Part shown: positions 32,008 through 43,571 of the stretch, in pieces
Position numbering within the stretch: position 1 is the first letter of the stretch
Layout: each line of letters opens with the position of its first letter
Source: Mixophyes australis
Lineage: Eukaryota > Chordata > Amphibia > Anura > Limnodynastidae
Reading direction: 5' to 3'
Length of the DNA stretch: 64,000 nucleotides
Assembly (NCBI GenBank): GCA_036250195.1
Contig: JAVHZZ010000071.1
Span: 443,501 to 507,500 of the forward strand
The notes under the pieces: model-generated
Told to the model about the DNA's origin: nothing
What the model saw: the letters and a program-made list of their open reading frames with translations, nothing else
The model's database searches: none
Position numbers and translations under genes: made by a program

Positions 32008-32695
32008 ACATGCCCCCTCTGCCCACATGCTTTAGTCACACATGTCCCCCCTCTGCCCAGCACCTTTAGTCACACATGTCCCCTCTCTGCCCAGCACCTT
32101 TAGTCACACATGTCCCCTCTCTGCCCAGCACCTTTAGTCACACATGTCCCCTCTCTGCCCAGCACCTTTAGTCACACATGCCCCCTCTCTGCCCAGCACC
32201 TTTAGTCACACATGTCCCCTCTCTGCCCAGCACCTTTAGTCACACATGCCCCCTCTCTGCCCAGCACCTTTAGTCACACATGTCCCCTCTCTGCCCAGCA
32301 CCTTTAGTCACACATGTCCCCTCTCTGCCCAGCACCTTTAGTCACACATGCCCCCTCTCTGCCCAGCACCTCTAGTCACACATGCCCCCTCTCTGCCCAG
32401 CACCTATAGTCACACATGTCCCCTCTCTGCCCAGCACCTTTAGTCACACATGTCCCCTCTCTGCCCAGCACCTATAGTCACACATGTCCCCTCTCTGCCC
32501 AGCACCTTTAGTCACACATGTCCCCTCTCTGCCCAGCACCTTTAGTCACACATGTCCCCTCTCTGCCCAGCACCTTTAGTCACACATGTCCCCTCTCTGC
32601 CCAGCACCTTTAGTCACACATGTCCCCTCTCTGCCCAGCACCTTTAGTCACACAAGTCCCCTCTCTGCCCATCACCTTTAGTCACACATGTCCCC
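32008..32695. repeat. 34-bp minisatellite, about 20 copies
   Basis: The unit is TGTCCCCTCTCTGCCC plus AGCACCTTTAGTCACACA (34 bp), highly uniform, with CTATAG, CTCTAG and ATGCCCC variants scattered among copies. It lies about 300 bp 5' of the putative first exon of the zinc-finger gene and is very likely length-polymorphic. Confidence 0.95.
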
Positions 32696-32999
32696 TCCCC
32701 ATCACATCACTACTTCTTACCTTTCCTCCACTACACAGGAACAGGAAGTTATCCAGCAGCAGCTCCTGCACTGTGTACCATGTGACTACAGCAGTCACAT
32801 GACCTCGTGATGTCACAGAATTATCTGAAAGGGATTTAGCTTCTAACAGCTAGTAATGAACGTAGCATATAGCTGACTAGCAGCAATGTTATCACTAGAG
32901 TAAAATACATTATTACTGCATTGTCCTTAATGTAGAACAGCGGCGGCCATTTTCCCTTAGTCTCCCAGACATAATACAGCTGATACAGTTATGTACCAG

Positions 33000-33115
33000 T
33001 GACGTTCCAGAGGGGGCGTGGTCACATACTCTTGCAGGAGCCATTTTACAACCTGGAGAGCAGCTTTAACTCATTCATATATAACAACAACATCCAGGAC
33101 CTGTACAAGGCTGAG
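33000..33115 (+). promoter_or_regulatory. Putative promoter end and non-coding exon 1 of the zinc-finger gene
   Basis: A segment with GGGGGCGTGG and GCCATTTT is followed by CAGGACCTGTACAAGGCTGA and a donor GAG|GTAATA at 33115/33116. It lies upstream of, and in the same orientation as, the KRAB exons. The assignment is by position and donor only. Confidence 0.35.
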
Positions 33116-33331
33116 GTAATATCTTCTAACAATATATTATTATTATGCTGAGAGCAGAGATATGAAGGATTATTATACAGAGGAGTCTGTATAGGGAGAC
33201 ATTACAGCTCATATAAAATGCTGTTTATAATGGGAGATTATTATTATTATATAGAGGAGAGGGATGTTGTAATTACTATATATGCAGAGGGATGTGACAG
33301 CTCCCAGCACACACACTGTTTATAATGGGTG

Positions 33332-33372
<41 letters not shown>

Positions 33373-33559
33373 AAGGATAATAATCTATATAGTGATATAT
33401 AAATAGTAATAAGACAGTTCCCAGCACACGCACTGTTTATAATGGATGAATATTATAGAAAGGATAATAATCTATATAGTGATATATAACAAGGAATAAA
33501 ACAGGTCCCATCACACACACTGTGAGCTGTAAAGAAGTAAAAAATTAGTAGGTACAAAG

Positions 33560-35330
33560 CGTCCCATCCAATCCCGTTTTCAATGTATCATAGTAGAGCG
33601 GGTGGGTCCCAATCCTGTTGAGAAAATGGTCTGGTCACTACACTTGCATAATGTGAGTCTGTAAAAGTCTAGGTTGCACGGTCTAATCACGTCGTGCAGG
33701 TTCCCTGTTTGTTGGAAAGTCAAGGGTTTCTTAGATTGAGTAAGGAACTGCCCCACCGTTCTAACCCCCGCGTCATTCTAGATAGTGAATAGCTAGGCAG
33801 CCTCTCCATTCTAAAAACTAGGGTTCCCAAATAGAGGAAGATGGATAGATAAGTAAGGTTTTAGTTTCAATGTATGTATGATGTGCCACAATTTTCTAGT
33901 GGACATAAAATGGTGGTTGTCAAGAACTGTCGCTGATACGTTGTGGTCATGTAGATGTAGGAAAGCAGTCAATTTTAGGCCAGGGAGGAAATTTTGTTCT
34001 GGTGAGGTATCCGCATAGGTGTCAGACCCTTGTATCAAATCCCTCCGGTACTGAAGTTGAGCAGCCTGATTATAGAGTTCTATATTGGCCAAATGAAATC
34101 CAGCATTAGTCCTGGGTTGTTAAAGTTTCAATAGCCCAATTCTTGATTCCCCCCCCCCCCCAAATGAAGTTTTGAAATACTCTACACGTCTAGGGGAGGA
34201 TTTCATCTTACGTAAATTTGCTCTACCCATTAAGTAAAGACAAAGATGACCTCAGCCTTCAACCTCTTTACTAGGTTCCCAACAACTTTCGAGATATGAT
34301 GTTGATAGAAGAGACCAAGGTTCTTAGAAAGTTCTATACCTAGATATGGGATAGCATTGTGCGCCAATTTAATTGCTATGTTTCTAGCCAAGTAGCGTCA
34401 GGTAAAGCAAGGATCAGGTATAATGCCAGGGATTTATCAAACGGACAGCTTGATAAATACAACACGGATGCCCCGAAATACAGTATGTAGGTCTCAAGCA
34501 TAGGATCAAGTACTAGGTTGAAGAGTAAGGGTGACATGGGGCAGCCCTAACGTGTACCCCTCGTCATGGGTGCCGCCTCTCCAATCAGGCCATTGATTAG
34601 TAGAGAGGTGGTTGGGCAAGAATAGAAAAAGCTTATGGGCCTGAGTCATTAAGGCAGCATACAGAGCGCATCGTGCAGTTGTTCTCAACGTTACGTAAAT
34701 CATCTCTGCGTACTCCTGGAGTCGGCAAGGAGCGGATCTCAGGATACGTGTGGTGATGACTATGGGCGTAGGGTCACTCTGCTGTACTAGACCAGACACT
34801 GCAGGATGCGTACAATATATATGTGGAATATGAAATCTCAAAAGAACCGTAGACCGTTGTAACTGTCATTTGCGTTGGCATATGCAGCGGACTTGCTTTC
34901 GTTGACGGCCGAGTGTCCTCGTTCTGGGCATGCGCAGAAGGGAAATGCGTATGATACACACAAATAACAGAGATACGTTCCTTAATGACTCAGGCCCTAT
35001 CAGAGTAGTGAAATCCTCTCTGAATGCCCCACGTTTGTGTACCTCATACATATAGGGCCAGGATACTGCATCAAACGCCTTATTGGCGTCCAGGCTAAGT
35101 AGTATATTCTTGGAAGGATATTGTAAGGACGAGGAGGCCACCGCCGCGATGGCTTATACATATTTCAATCACCGAGTGATGGGAAAATGGACTGTAAACA
35201 AGTGGCCATGATTTTAGCCAGCAGCTTAATATCCAAATTAAGTAGTGTGATAGGGCCATAGGAGGCCATGGATTGTGCGTCTTTTCCTCAGTTTCAATAT
35301 TAGCGTAGTGAATGCTTTATTAAAATTAGG
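33560..35330 (-). pseudogene. L1-like reverse transcriptase remnant in intron 1
   Basis: Minus-strand frames show LLNLDIKLLAKIMATCLQSI, NILLSLDANKAFDAVSWPYM and MSPLLFNLVLDPMLETYI, the RT blocks of L1/Tx1-type elements (LDA-KAFD box; SPLLFNL box). Frameshifts and stops are frequent. A MITE at 34637-34997 splits it. The element is a 5'-truncated or fragmented L1 relic. Confidence 0.7.
34637..34997. mobile_element. MITE with GGGCCTGAGTCATTAAGG ends
   Basis: Left end GGGCCTGAGTCATTAAGG and right end CCTTAATGACTCAGGCCC are exact inverted repeats. TAT on both sides may be a 3-bp target-site duplication. It interrupts the L1 RT and belongs to the same terminal family as 21272 and 23632. Confidence 0.75.
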
Positions 35331-35339
35331 AATGGATTT

Positions 35340-35927
35340 TGATTTTTAAATTAGTGCAACCCCAACGGGTCTGTGCTAGGTTATGTTTTACTCACTGGAG
35401 TTGTACGATTTACTACACTGTTCAAACTGCTGAAATACCAACTCTGATTAAAATGAGTTACAGATTTTGCTATATTTTTAGTTGTAAGTTTTACGATTAT
35501 AGAATGTTTCCACTTTCCTGGACTTTTTAAATGTGCAAAATGGACAAGAAGGGCTAGTTTTACAAATCCAACCCCTGTCCTACATGTAAGTGTTTCCTAT
35601 ATGGACTGTCTAGTAGAATGTATCTAGCACTTACTTCTCCTATTATCTTCCGTAGGTTGGCCATTCTGAGTCCTCTGTCTACTACAAGAACCCACTTTAA
35701 ACTTGTCTTTAAAGGTGAACCCACTGAAGGTTTGGGTGATAGGTGAGCCCACTGAGCTGCAGTAGATGTAAATGCTATATACACTCTACTTTCATGTATA
35801 TATGAAACAGTTACATATAGGATATTGGTTGTATTTGTAAAATATACTATTATTGTATTGTAGTTAACTCCTAAAAATTCCAAATACATGGAGCTTCATT
35901 TATCTTTTTATCCAATTCATTTCACAG
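35340..35927. other. Intron remainder, nothing recognised
   Basis: Low-complexity AT-rich intron between the L1 relic and exon 2, ending in TTTCACAG, the acceptor of exon 2. Confidence 0.5.
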
Positions 35928-36104
35928 GATTACACCGTAGTAATAAAGAGATTTGGTGGGCCACCCTCAAGTGTGTCAGGAGTATTGAGCAGGACCCAGA
36001 GTCCCATCACGGTTCCTCCACCTCACTCACTGATATATGAGGGAAACAATGACTAGAAGATCCTGGAACTGATCAACAAGATCATTCAGCTGGTGACTGG
36101 AGAG
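35928..36104 (+). CDS. Zinc-finger gene exon 2
   Basis: 177 bp, phase 0, TTTCACAG acceptor and GAG|GTGACT donor. It encodes DYTVVIKRF..., then [19 protein letters not shown] and [16 protein letters not shown], a module common in frog KRAB zinc-finger proteins. Codon 43 is TAG where relatives have a sense codon (N-N-D-*-K-I-L), breaking this exon. Confidence 0.7.
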
Positions 36105-39100
36105 GTGACTGCTGGGAATGTGACATAATACAGTAACACCAGGGGATGTGTCTGCGTGATGACTGTATCATTCGGTGTATTAGGTTCCTATAAAGTGTTG
36201 GGATGTCACTGTCTATTTATCCATGCAGGAGTGGACGTATTTAAGATTGCAGAAGAGTCTTTTCAAAGACGTAATGATGGAGAATCACTGGATTCTCAAA
36301 TCACTGGGTAAGAGGAGATTTTCATTTATTGTAGGGGAGAGAACAGTTTTGAAGGCCACCTAGATACACATCATCTGAGAATCACATATAAACAATGTAT
36401 TCACTCAGTGTATGTTTCCTACAGATGGATCCAGTAACACAAATACCACAGAGAGATGTCCGTGTCCTCTTTATTCACAGGATTGTACAGAGGAAAATCA
36501 CAGTATTCCACAGGTAGGTGACATTTTAGGGTCTCGCCAAATACCTAAGTGAATTTCCCAATATATGATCTGTAAAAAAAATACTTGTGTGGATCATATA
36601 CACTGACATTCCTCTGTCTCATCATAAATTATTAAATCAGTTATTATTAAATATATTTGTATTGTTTTGTGGGCTGTTTAGGATGACGTCATGACTGGTA
36701 TTAAATTAGAATTTATAGAGGGAAGGAAAGAGACGTATGTGAGGGGTGATCAGCAGTGTAAGGAGGAGGAAATCAGCATAGGTGAGTAATAAACACTTAT
36801 TACAGACAAGAGTCACATATTCTCCTTGTATAAACAATGTAATCAGTCACTGTGTGTTTCCTACAGATGGATCCAGTAACAGAAATACCCCAGAGAGATA
36901 TCTCCGTACTCTTTATTCACAGGAGTTTCAGGTAGATGACATTTTAGGGTCTTGCCAAATACCTAAATGCCAAAGTGATTTTATTATATTATCTGTAAAA
37001 AAACAGCGTGGATCTTATACTCTCATATTCTTCTGTTTCATCTCACATTATTAAATCAGATATTATTTAATATAATATTCTTAAAGAGGTCGTGTCCTGG
37101 ACATACATGGAGTACAAGTATGCTTGCTACGTTCTCCATCCTAAAATTCCTGCATTTATCCTCCATTTTGAGTTTGCTGGTTTATTTGGACTCTGTCTAG
37201 TCCTGGAGCTTACTTACCCCTCTTGGCATCCTCTGGGGTACTTCTCCTGATCCGCGGCTGCCGCGCTGCTCTTCGAGACCCCAGCCTGGTGTGCGGAGGC
37301 TGCTATCTGAGCGGACCCGCTGCAGCCTGACTCCTTGGTGGACAGCGCTTCTGCCTCTCCGTGCTGCCGGCGCTGACTGTTGGTGCGGACACCCCAGGGA
37401 CCCCTGCTGTGGTGAGACAGATCACCATACTTACCCATCACTGTCAGGTCGTCGGGTGCCGACACTTGCTCAGGCTCTTCCCTTTACTGTGTGCGACTCG
37501 AGTACATGACAATGCTGTAGACTATACCCCTCTGCCCTGGGAGCTGGGGACGGACATTTTCTGTTCCTGTCCTGTAATCTGGGCTGACGTCTTGGTAGTG
37601 CCCTATTTTCCACCATAGAGAGCGGCGATTTGTCCTCATGCTGCACAGTTCTGTTGCTCCAAGTCAGCCTTCCATCCTGAGATACAGATTGGATCCCCAA
37701 CAGCTGGGCCTCAGGCTCTGAGTGCATGCAGGTACCTCACACAGTGGCTGTAATTTGACTTATGCTATCTTGCCTGTTTGTGCTGTGATAACATCCTGGC
37801 ACTTGACATCTAATATATATTACTCCTCTGGGACAGTCATTAGCTTATTTATTGAACCTCATTCCCATATCTGGATTATCCAGTTTGCCTTTTATAAGTG
37901 GTGTCTATACTATCTTGACTCTGTTCTATGATCCTGCCTTGGGTACTTTCATGGTAAGACTTTCATACAAGTGTTTATCCATGAAATACAACTCTATTAT
38001 TATACCCATTCCTCTATATTGGGATGTATTTTCCTCGTTATATGATCATGCTGCTCTGGCCGGATGGCTTGACCGGTTTGCCTATTCCTCTACACACACT
38101 GACAGTTCTGGAGAAACTCCATTATGTGTGCCCTCCCAAACTACCACTGTTCCTAATGCACCAACCTCACCTACTTACCCTGAGGTCACATTGCAGCAGC
38201 TTCTACAGCTGGCCGACCTTTCCCTTTTCAGACATGATATGCAACAAATCCAATAGTGAGTGGCTGAAGCGGAGACTCTAGAAGATGCTACAGCACCTAT
38301 GAAGGGTCAAATTGATAATTTGGAAGCTCAGATGTTGGCATGTAAGCAGACGCTTTCTTATAGTGAGGGGAGTCTCTGATGCAATAATACTCGTTTTGTG
38401 GGGCTACCTGAATAAGTGGAGGGGCCTGGTACTGAATGTTTCTTGGAGAAATGGTTAATTCAAGCTTTTGGGAAGGATTCCTTTACGGCTCAGTTCGCAG
38501 TGGAGCAAGCTCATCGCATCCCTTCTTAGGCGGCTCCACCCGGGGCACCTCCCTGTGCCTTCATAGCCAAAATCTTACATTAGAAAGACTGATACAACTC
38601 TGCGACCATTCCCCTCTTATATTGTCTGTAGACTTTGCCATTACCAGGGGGTCAATCTTTCTGGAACCTGAACCCTTTTAGTTACCTTTAATGGGCAAGG
38701 GACCTGATCTGGTTGCCTTGTGGGAAGAGTTCTTTGTGGATAATGCAGAAACAGTCCAGCCCCCTCTTGCCTTTGGCAACTGCCTAAGAACTGTACCCCT
38801 AAATCTCCGTACTCTCACCGGTACTGAGGGTTGCAGTTACCCCCGGCAATCGCCTAAGAACTATTTCCCTAAAATCTCTAGACTCTCACCGGTACTGTGG
38901 GTTGTAGTTACCCTTGGCTACTGCCTACGTTCAGTTTCATCATCTTAACCTATCACTGTAAGTTCCGTTCCTTTCCGGACAGGTACCGGTACAGAAATCG
39001 TTGTGGATCAGGGGACTTCTCTATCAACTGTTCCTTATTTATTCCAGTGGCAATGAGTGATATATCAGTCTTGACACCATCCACTCGGTGTCTCACTGGA

Positions 39101-41545
39101 CTCGCTCCTGCACTTCCTACTCTACGGCCTCTGTAACTCTATTCCTGGGTTCTCCCCAGCCAGTGGACATCTCACAACCCTCTGTCTGCAGCCAAGTCTG
39201 TCCCAACAGTGAACACCAGACTTTCGGAGCAGACTCCGGGTTTTGCTGTACTGGCTGGAGGGGTTCCTAACAGTTAGCACTTCTGCCTCACAGCACTGGG
39301 GTCATGAGTTTGATTCCAAACCATGACCTTATCTGTGTGGAGTTTGTATGTTCTCCCCGTGTTTGTGTGGGTTTCCGCCGGGTGCTCTGGTTTCCTCCCA
39401 CACTCCATAAACATACTGGTAGGTTAATTGGCTGCTATTAAATTGCCCTTAGTCTCTCTTGGTCTGTGTGTGTATGTTAGGGAATTTTAGATTGTAAGCT
39501 CCAATGGAGCAGGGACTGATGCGAGTGAGTTCTCTGTGCAGCGCTGTGGAGTTAGTGGCGTTATATAAAGAAATAGATGATGATGATGATCAGGGGTGCC
39601 CATGAGTCCATGGGGACCCATGCCATCTGTTATATACTGTATTATTGTCAGTCTTGATATTGTTCTGTATGTTTTTGTATACCTGCATAAGTATTGGAAA
39701 TTTACTAATCTTTGATGTAATGTGTCACACCCGGTGATTTATATCTATCACGTTTGTTCAGAAATAATTATTTTCTTTATGTTCTGTTTTGAAATACCAA
39801 TAAAAAAACTTGACTAAAAAATTATCATTCTTTTGTGGGCTATTTAGGATGACGTCCTGACTGATATTAAAATAAAAATTATAGAGGGAAAGGAAGAGAC
39901 GTATGTGAGGGGTGATCAGCAGTGTAAGGAGGAGGATATCCCTACAGATATCGGCACAGGTGAGTAATAAAATGTATTACAGTAAAGAGTCATATATTTT
40001 GTTTATTGAGTCATTACAAGAATTCCAATTATGACTGCATCTAAGCAATGTGCTTGATAATGTGCTTTTATAATTGCAATGAAGTGTTCGTCAATTGCAA
40101 ATTGAAATTAAACAGCTGAACAACTCGTTTATAGTTTGAAAATTTTGGGTATTGTAATCTGCAGCTCAATGTCCTTCCTTACATTTATTTTACTTTCAGC
40201 AGATGGATGTAAATGCAAGAATATCTTGGGGGAGCAACTGATTTTATCTACAGATTTTGTAATGGAAGATAACAACATTACTCAAGATTCTACAGGAGAG
40301 AACCCAATTACCCTAAATATATATCCAATACTTTACAGTGCAGATAAATCATCTGAACTCTCTAATCATGAGGAATGTAATCCTGATAACATAGATATTG
40401 TTACACATAGTACAGCTCATACAGATGATACATTATTTCCATGTTCTGAGGGTGGGAAAAGCTGTACAGTTAAATTATCTCTTCATAAACATCAGAAAAG
40501 TCACATAGCTGAGAACCCTTTTACATGTTCTGAGTGTGGGAAATGTTTTGCATATAAATCAAAGCTTGTCGAACATCAGAGAACTCACATAGGTGAGAAA
40601 CCATTCCAATGTTCTGAGTGTGGGAAATGTTTTGTATATAAATCAAATCTTGTTGAACATCGGAGATCTCACACAGATGAGACACAATTTCCATGTTCTG
40701 AGTGTGAGAAATGTTTTGTACAGAAATCAAAACTTATTAGACATCAGAGAACTCACACAGGTGAGAAACCGTTTCCATGTTCTGAATGTGGGAAATGTTT
40801 TACACAGAAATCAAAACTTGTTGAACATCAGAGAACTCACACAGGTGAGAAACCATTTCCGTGTTCTGAGTGTGGGAAATGTTTTGCACATAAATCAAAA
40901 CTTGTTGAACATCAGAGAACTCACACAGGCGAGAAACCATTCCCATGTTCTGAGTGTGGGAAATGTTTTGTATACAAATCAAATCTTGTTGAACATCAGA
41001 AAACTCACACAGATGAGAAACCATTTCCATGTTCTGAGTGTGAGAAATGTTTTGCCGTAAAATCAAAACTTATTAGACATCAGAGAACTCACACAGGTGA
41101 GAAACCATTTCCATGTTCTGAGTGTGGGAAATGTTTTTCACAGAAATCAAAACTTATCAAACATCAGAGAATTCACACAGGTGAGAGACCATTTCCATGT
41201 TCTGAATGTGGGAAATGTTTTGCACAGAAATCAAAACACATTGAACATCAGAGAATTCACACAGGGGAAAAACCGTTTCCGTGTTCTGAGTGTGGGAAGG
41301 GTTTTGCACAGAAGTCAAACCTTGTCAAACATCACAGAACTCACACAGGTGAGAAACCATTTCCATGTTCTGAGTGTGGAAAATGTTTTCCATGGAACTC
41401 AAAACTTATCAAACATCAGAGAACCCATGCAGGTGAGAAAACATTCCCATGTTCTGAGTTTGGGAATTGTTTCGGATACAAATCAAATCCTTTTGAGCAT
41501 CAGATAACTCACACAGATGACAAACCATATCCATGTTCTGAGTAA
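35928..41545 (+). CDS. KRAB C2H2 zinc-finger gene (coding exons)
   Basis: Probable sequence-specific nuclear DNA-binding repressor. Exons with matching phases are 35928-36104, 36184-36307 (KRAB A), 36425-36513, 36682-36781, 36867-36931, 39848-39959 and 40200-41545. The exon pair DGSSN.../DDV...[13 protein letters not shown] occurs twice in tandem and all joins keep the frame. The terminal exon has 11 intact C2H2 fingers with HTGEKPF linkers, a degenerate finger at each end and a stop inside the last one. Exon 2 has an in-frame TAG, so either translation begins at the Met in the KRAB exon or the gene is recently inactivated. It is the only near-intact zinc-finger gene in the window. Confidence 0.75.
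36184..36307 (+). CDS. Zinc-finger gene KRAB A-box exon
   Basis: 124 bp, TATTAG acceptor, CTGG|GTAAGA donor. It encodes [20 protein letters not shown], then [20 protein letters not shown]. The DV-V-F/Y-S-EW...L...Q-LY-DVM-EN pattern of KRAB A is kept, with E-to-Q in MEEW and LYKDV changed to LFKDV. KRAB A recruits the KAP1 corepressor in mammals; in amphibians the partner is less certain. Met at the SMQEW position is a possible start if exon 2 is skipped. Confidence 0.75.
36425..36513 (+). CDS. Zinc-finger gene spacer exon C1
   Basis: 89 bp, CTACAG acceptor, CAG|GTAGGT donor. It encodes [20 protein letters not shown], then [10 protein letters not shown]. It enters in phase 1 and leaves in phase 0. 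Confidence 0.7.
36682..36781 (+). CDS. Zinc-finger gene spacer exon D1
   Basis: 100 bp, TTTAG acceptor, ATAG|GTGAGT donor. It encodes [20 protein letters not shown], then [13 protein letters not shown]. It enters in phase 0 and leaves in phase 1. Confidence 0.7.
36867..36931 (+). CDS. Zinc-finger gene spacer exon C2 (duplicate)
   Basis: 65 bp, CTACAG acceptor, CAG|GTAGAT donor. It encodes [20 protein letters not shown], then FQ. Compared with C1 it lacks eight codons (DCTEENHS region) but keeps the same phases, so it can be spliced in or skipped without a frame break. Confidence 0.65.
37085..39830 (+). mobile_element. L1/Tx1-like element inserted in the intron before exon D2
   Basis: A GC-rich 5' UTR-like segment (37085-38200) leads to a broken ORF1 (38260-38640) with [44 protein letters not shown] and [16 protein letters not shown], the L1 ORF1 RNA-binding pattern. 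The 3' end is AAATACCAATAAAAAAACTT near 39800. The intron sequence of the paralogous exon interval (36514-36681) resumes immediately after. ORF2 is absent, and an L2-like fragment (39255-39595) lies between. A short near-repeat (TAATATTCTT / TATCATTCTT) may be the target duplication. Confidence 0.65.
39255..39595 (+). repeat. L2-type SINE/LINE 3' fragment with (GAT)n
   Basis: Contains GTGTGGAGTTTGTATGTTCT, CTCTGGTTTCCTCCCACACT and TTAGATTGTAAGCTCCAATG, the widely shared L2/V-SINE tail, followed by CAGCGCTGTGG and a short GAT run. Confidence 0.75.
39848..39959 (+). CDS. Zinc-finger gene spacer exon D2 (duplicate)
   Basis: 112 bp, TTTAG acceptor, ACAG|GTGAGT donor. It encodes [20 protein letters not shown], then [17 protein letters not shown]. 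It matches D1 with four extra codons at the end and the same phases. Confidence 0.7.
40200..41545 (+). CDS. Zinc-finger array exon
   Basis: The acceptor is TTTCAGCAG (a NAGNAG site; either AG keeps frame). About 75 codons of linker ([40 protein letters not shown]) precede the fingers. Finger 0 is degenerate (CSEGGKSC) and 11 intact fingers follow with [10 protein letters not shown]...H-x3-H. Candidate contact positions include [14 protein letters not shown] and W-N-S-K-L-I-K. Finger 12 has lost a Cys (CSEFGNCF), and the next stops at CSE-TAA where TGTGGG is expected; finger-like sequence runs on for about 50 bp. The upstream ATG at 40136 is intronic. Confidence 0.85.
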
Positions 41546-42458
41546 TGAAAATGGTTTACAAATGAATCAGGTCTTGAATATCACATAGGAGAAAAGCAGA
41601 ACTCTTAATATTGTTAAAACAGTTGATTTTATTAATGTAAATTAAACTAAGCATAATATATTCACATAGTTTATACACAAAATATGATCACTCATGTGTG
41701 GAACTATTTTATCTACCAGATATCGTCCACACTGTACACAGTTAAAACAAGATTACCTTGATATATTGGGTACTGAGTAATATATAATTCTGGAAATGGG
41801 TTGGAGATATAATGTGGGATCTGAGACACTGTTACAGTATGTTTGTTCATACTCTCTAATTGAAGGTGTGAGTTCATATAATAATCCTGTAATCTGTAAT
41901 ACTTTGCCATTGGGGATTGATTATGAATTTTGAAAAATGTGTCCCACGGTCTAAATGCAATATTAGGGTGTCATTTTTGTAGAAAAGCTCTCATTTATAT
42001 GGTATGCCCATGGCTAAGTGGGTCAAGATGTGTCTACAGGGGTGCAAAACTTTGCTCCATCTTATGGGGATCTGAAATATAAAAGTTCAGTAGTATTGAC
42101 TCTTTTCATTTCACCTTTTCAATTAGACTTGTTCAGAGTGATCCTGTTATAGTAAGTCAGACTAGTGCAGGGATTGTTCTACAAGCCTGGTCAGTGATGG
42201 GCTCCATTTGTCACAGTGTCTCCCTGCCTCTGGCACTGCACAAGTGAAAATTTTTGATGAGTGATGTGCCAGGGTTAATAATGGTACAGTGAGCCCCCGC
42301 AGCCACATAACACTACCCAACCCCCTGTATCATGCAGATTCACTTCCTCTATACATAAAATAACTAAGCAGAAGATAATCAGCCATCTTGTGCCTGCCTA
42401 GTGAAGCCACTGACAGTACACATACCAGAGACAGCTTCTTACATTTTATAAATTCTAA
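41546..42458. other. 3' flank of the zinc-finger gene, nothing recognised
   Basis: Broken finger sequence continues to about 41610, then AT-rich non-coding DNA up to the DIRS-like element. No second gene is seen. Confidence 0.5.
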
Positions 42459-42600
42459 TTTCTCTTCCCTGCCATTGGGGGACACTGCGAGACATTGGGT
42501 ATAGTAGTGGGCTCAGGAGTTCTTGTCACTTTAACTGTTAAATCTTTGGACTCCTCCCCTGCTATGCCCCTCCTCTCCAGAGAGATCCTTAGTTTTTTTA
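42459..42600 (+). repeat. DIRS-like left inverted terminal repeat
   Basis: Starts TTTCTCTTCCCTGCCATTGG and runs to the AGAGATCCT region, matching the reverse complement of 46745-46877 with few differences. Confidence 0.85.
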
Positions 42601-43571
42601 AGTGACTTAGAGTTCGGTCACTGGAGTATAGGCTCCTGCCTATACTTTGTCTAGCAGTAGGATTACATGTTTTTATTTTTTATTCTATTCAGGTGCAGTG
42701 CGGGATCCCAGGCAAGACCCAGCAGAGTGAGTAGGACTCAGCTCTGCTCACTCTGGATCCCAGCGCAGGTAAGTGAAGCCTAGCGCTCATTTCTACCAGC
42801 ACCCCTGCCGGCATTTATTCTAAGGGGCCATTAGTTAGGTTTATTGGTCTAAGTGGAAGGTGAAATATATTCAGAAGGGACACAGAACAGTGTTTTAGTG
42901 CAACTTGTATGTGTCTAGCAGCGGCAGGGGAGTGAAGCTGTATCAGCCCCCCCCCCCCCCCCCGCCGCGATCCTCTTGCCGCAGGTCCCCGCTCTCCCTA
43001 GACAGAACGAGTATATTGGGGGACAGAAGCAGCGCTCACACTCGGGAGAGGTGAGTCGGCTGCAGTAAGGAGCGCGCTGAGCTGGGCATAAAATCTGAAT
43101 AGCGCGCCATTAGACTCTCCTAGGCGGCCATTGGAGGATGGGGCCAGCGAGTTATGTTTTACAGAGGCAGAGCGGGCAGAGCCAGGAAGGGGAGGAGTGT
43201 TATCGTAGCTTCCTGGATCTGGTCTTCCTGCACGGTGAACTTGGGGGGTGAAGAGAAGGTCACTGCTGAAAGCGTGCAGCTCTGTCTAGATTCCTCTGCT
43301 CTGCCTCTCCTCCGGTGATATCCTTATATGCCCTAATCGCTACAGGCTTGTATGATTAGAGGAGCATTTGGGGAGTGTATATATGTGGTTATATGGTCTT
43401 GTGAGTTATTTCATGTAAAAGGAATTTTCACAGACAGGGACCCATGTACTATAACGGTCTTTTGTATTATTTAGAGTGGTGCTCTTTCAGAGACTTCCTA
43501 GCACAGGACTCCTATTTTGTCGTCTTAAATTGTCTGTATTTCTTTTAATAATTATTTTAAGAAGCAGAACA

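Noticed and set aside
40136..40199. ATG at 40136 as the start of the zinc-finger protein, with a signal-peptide-like beginning
   Set aside because: This part is the intron's pyrimidine tract before the TTTCAGCAG acceptor; upstream exons join in frame to 40200.
40521..41507. Frames of 69-155 codons on both strands of the zinc-finger exon
   Set aside because: Shadow frames produced by the regular 84-bp finger repeat.
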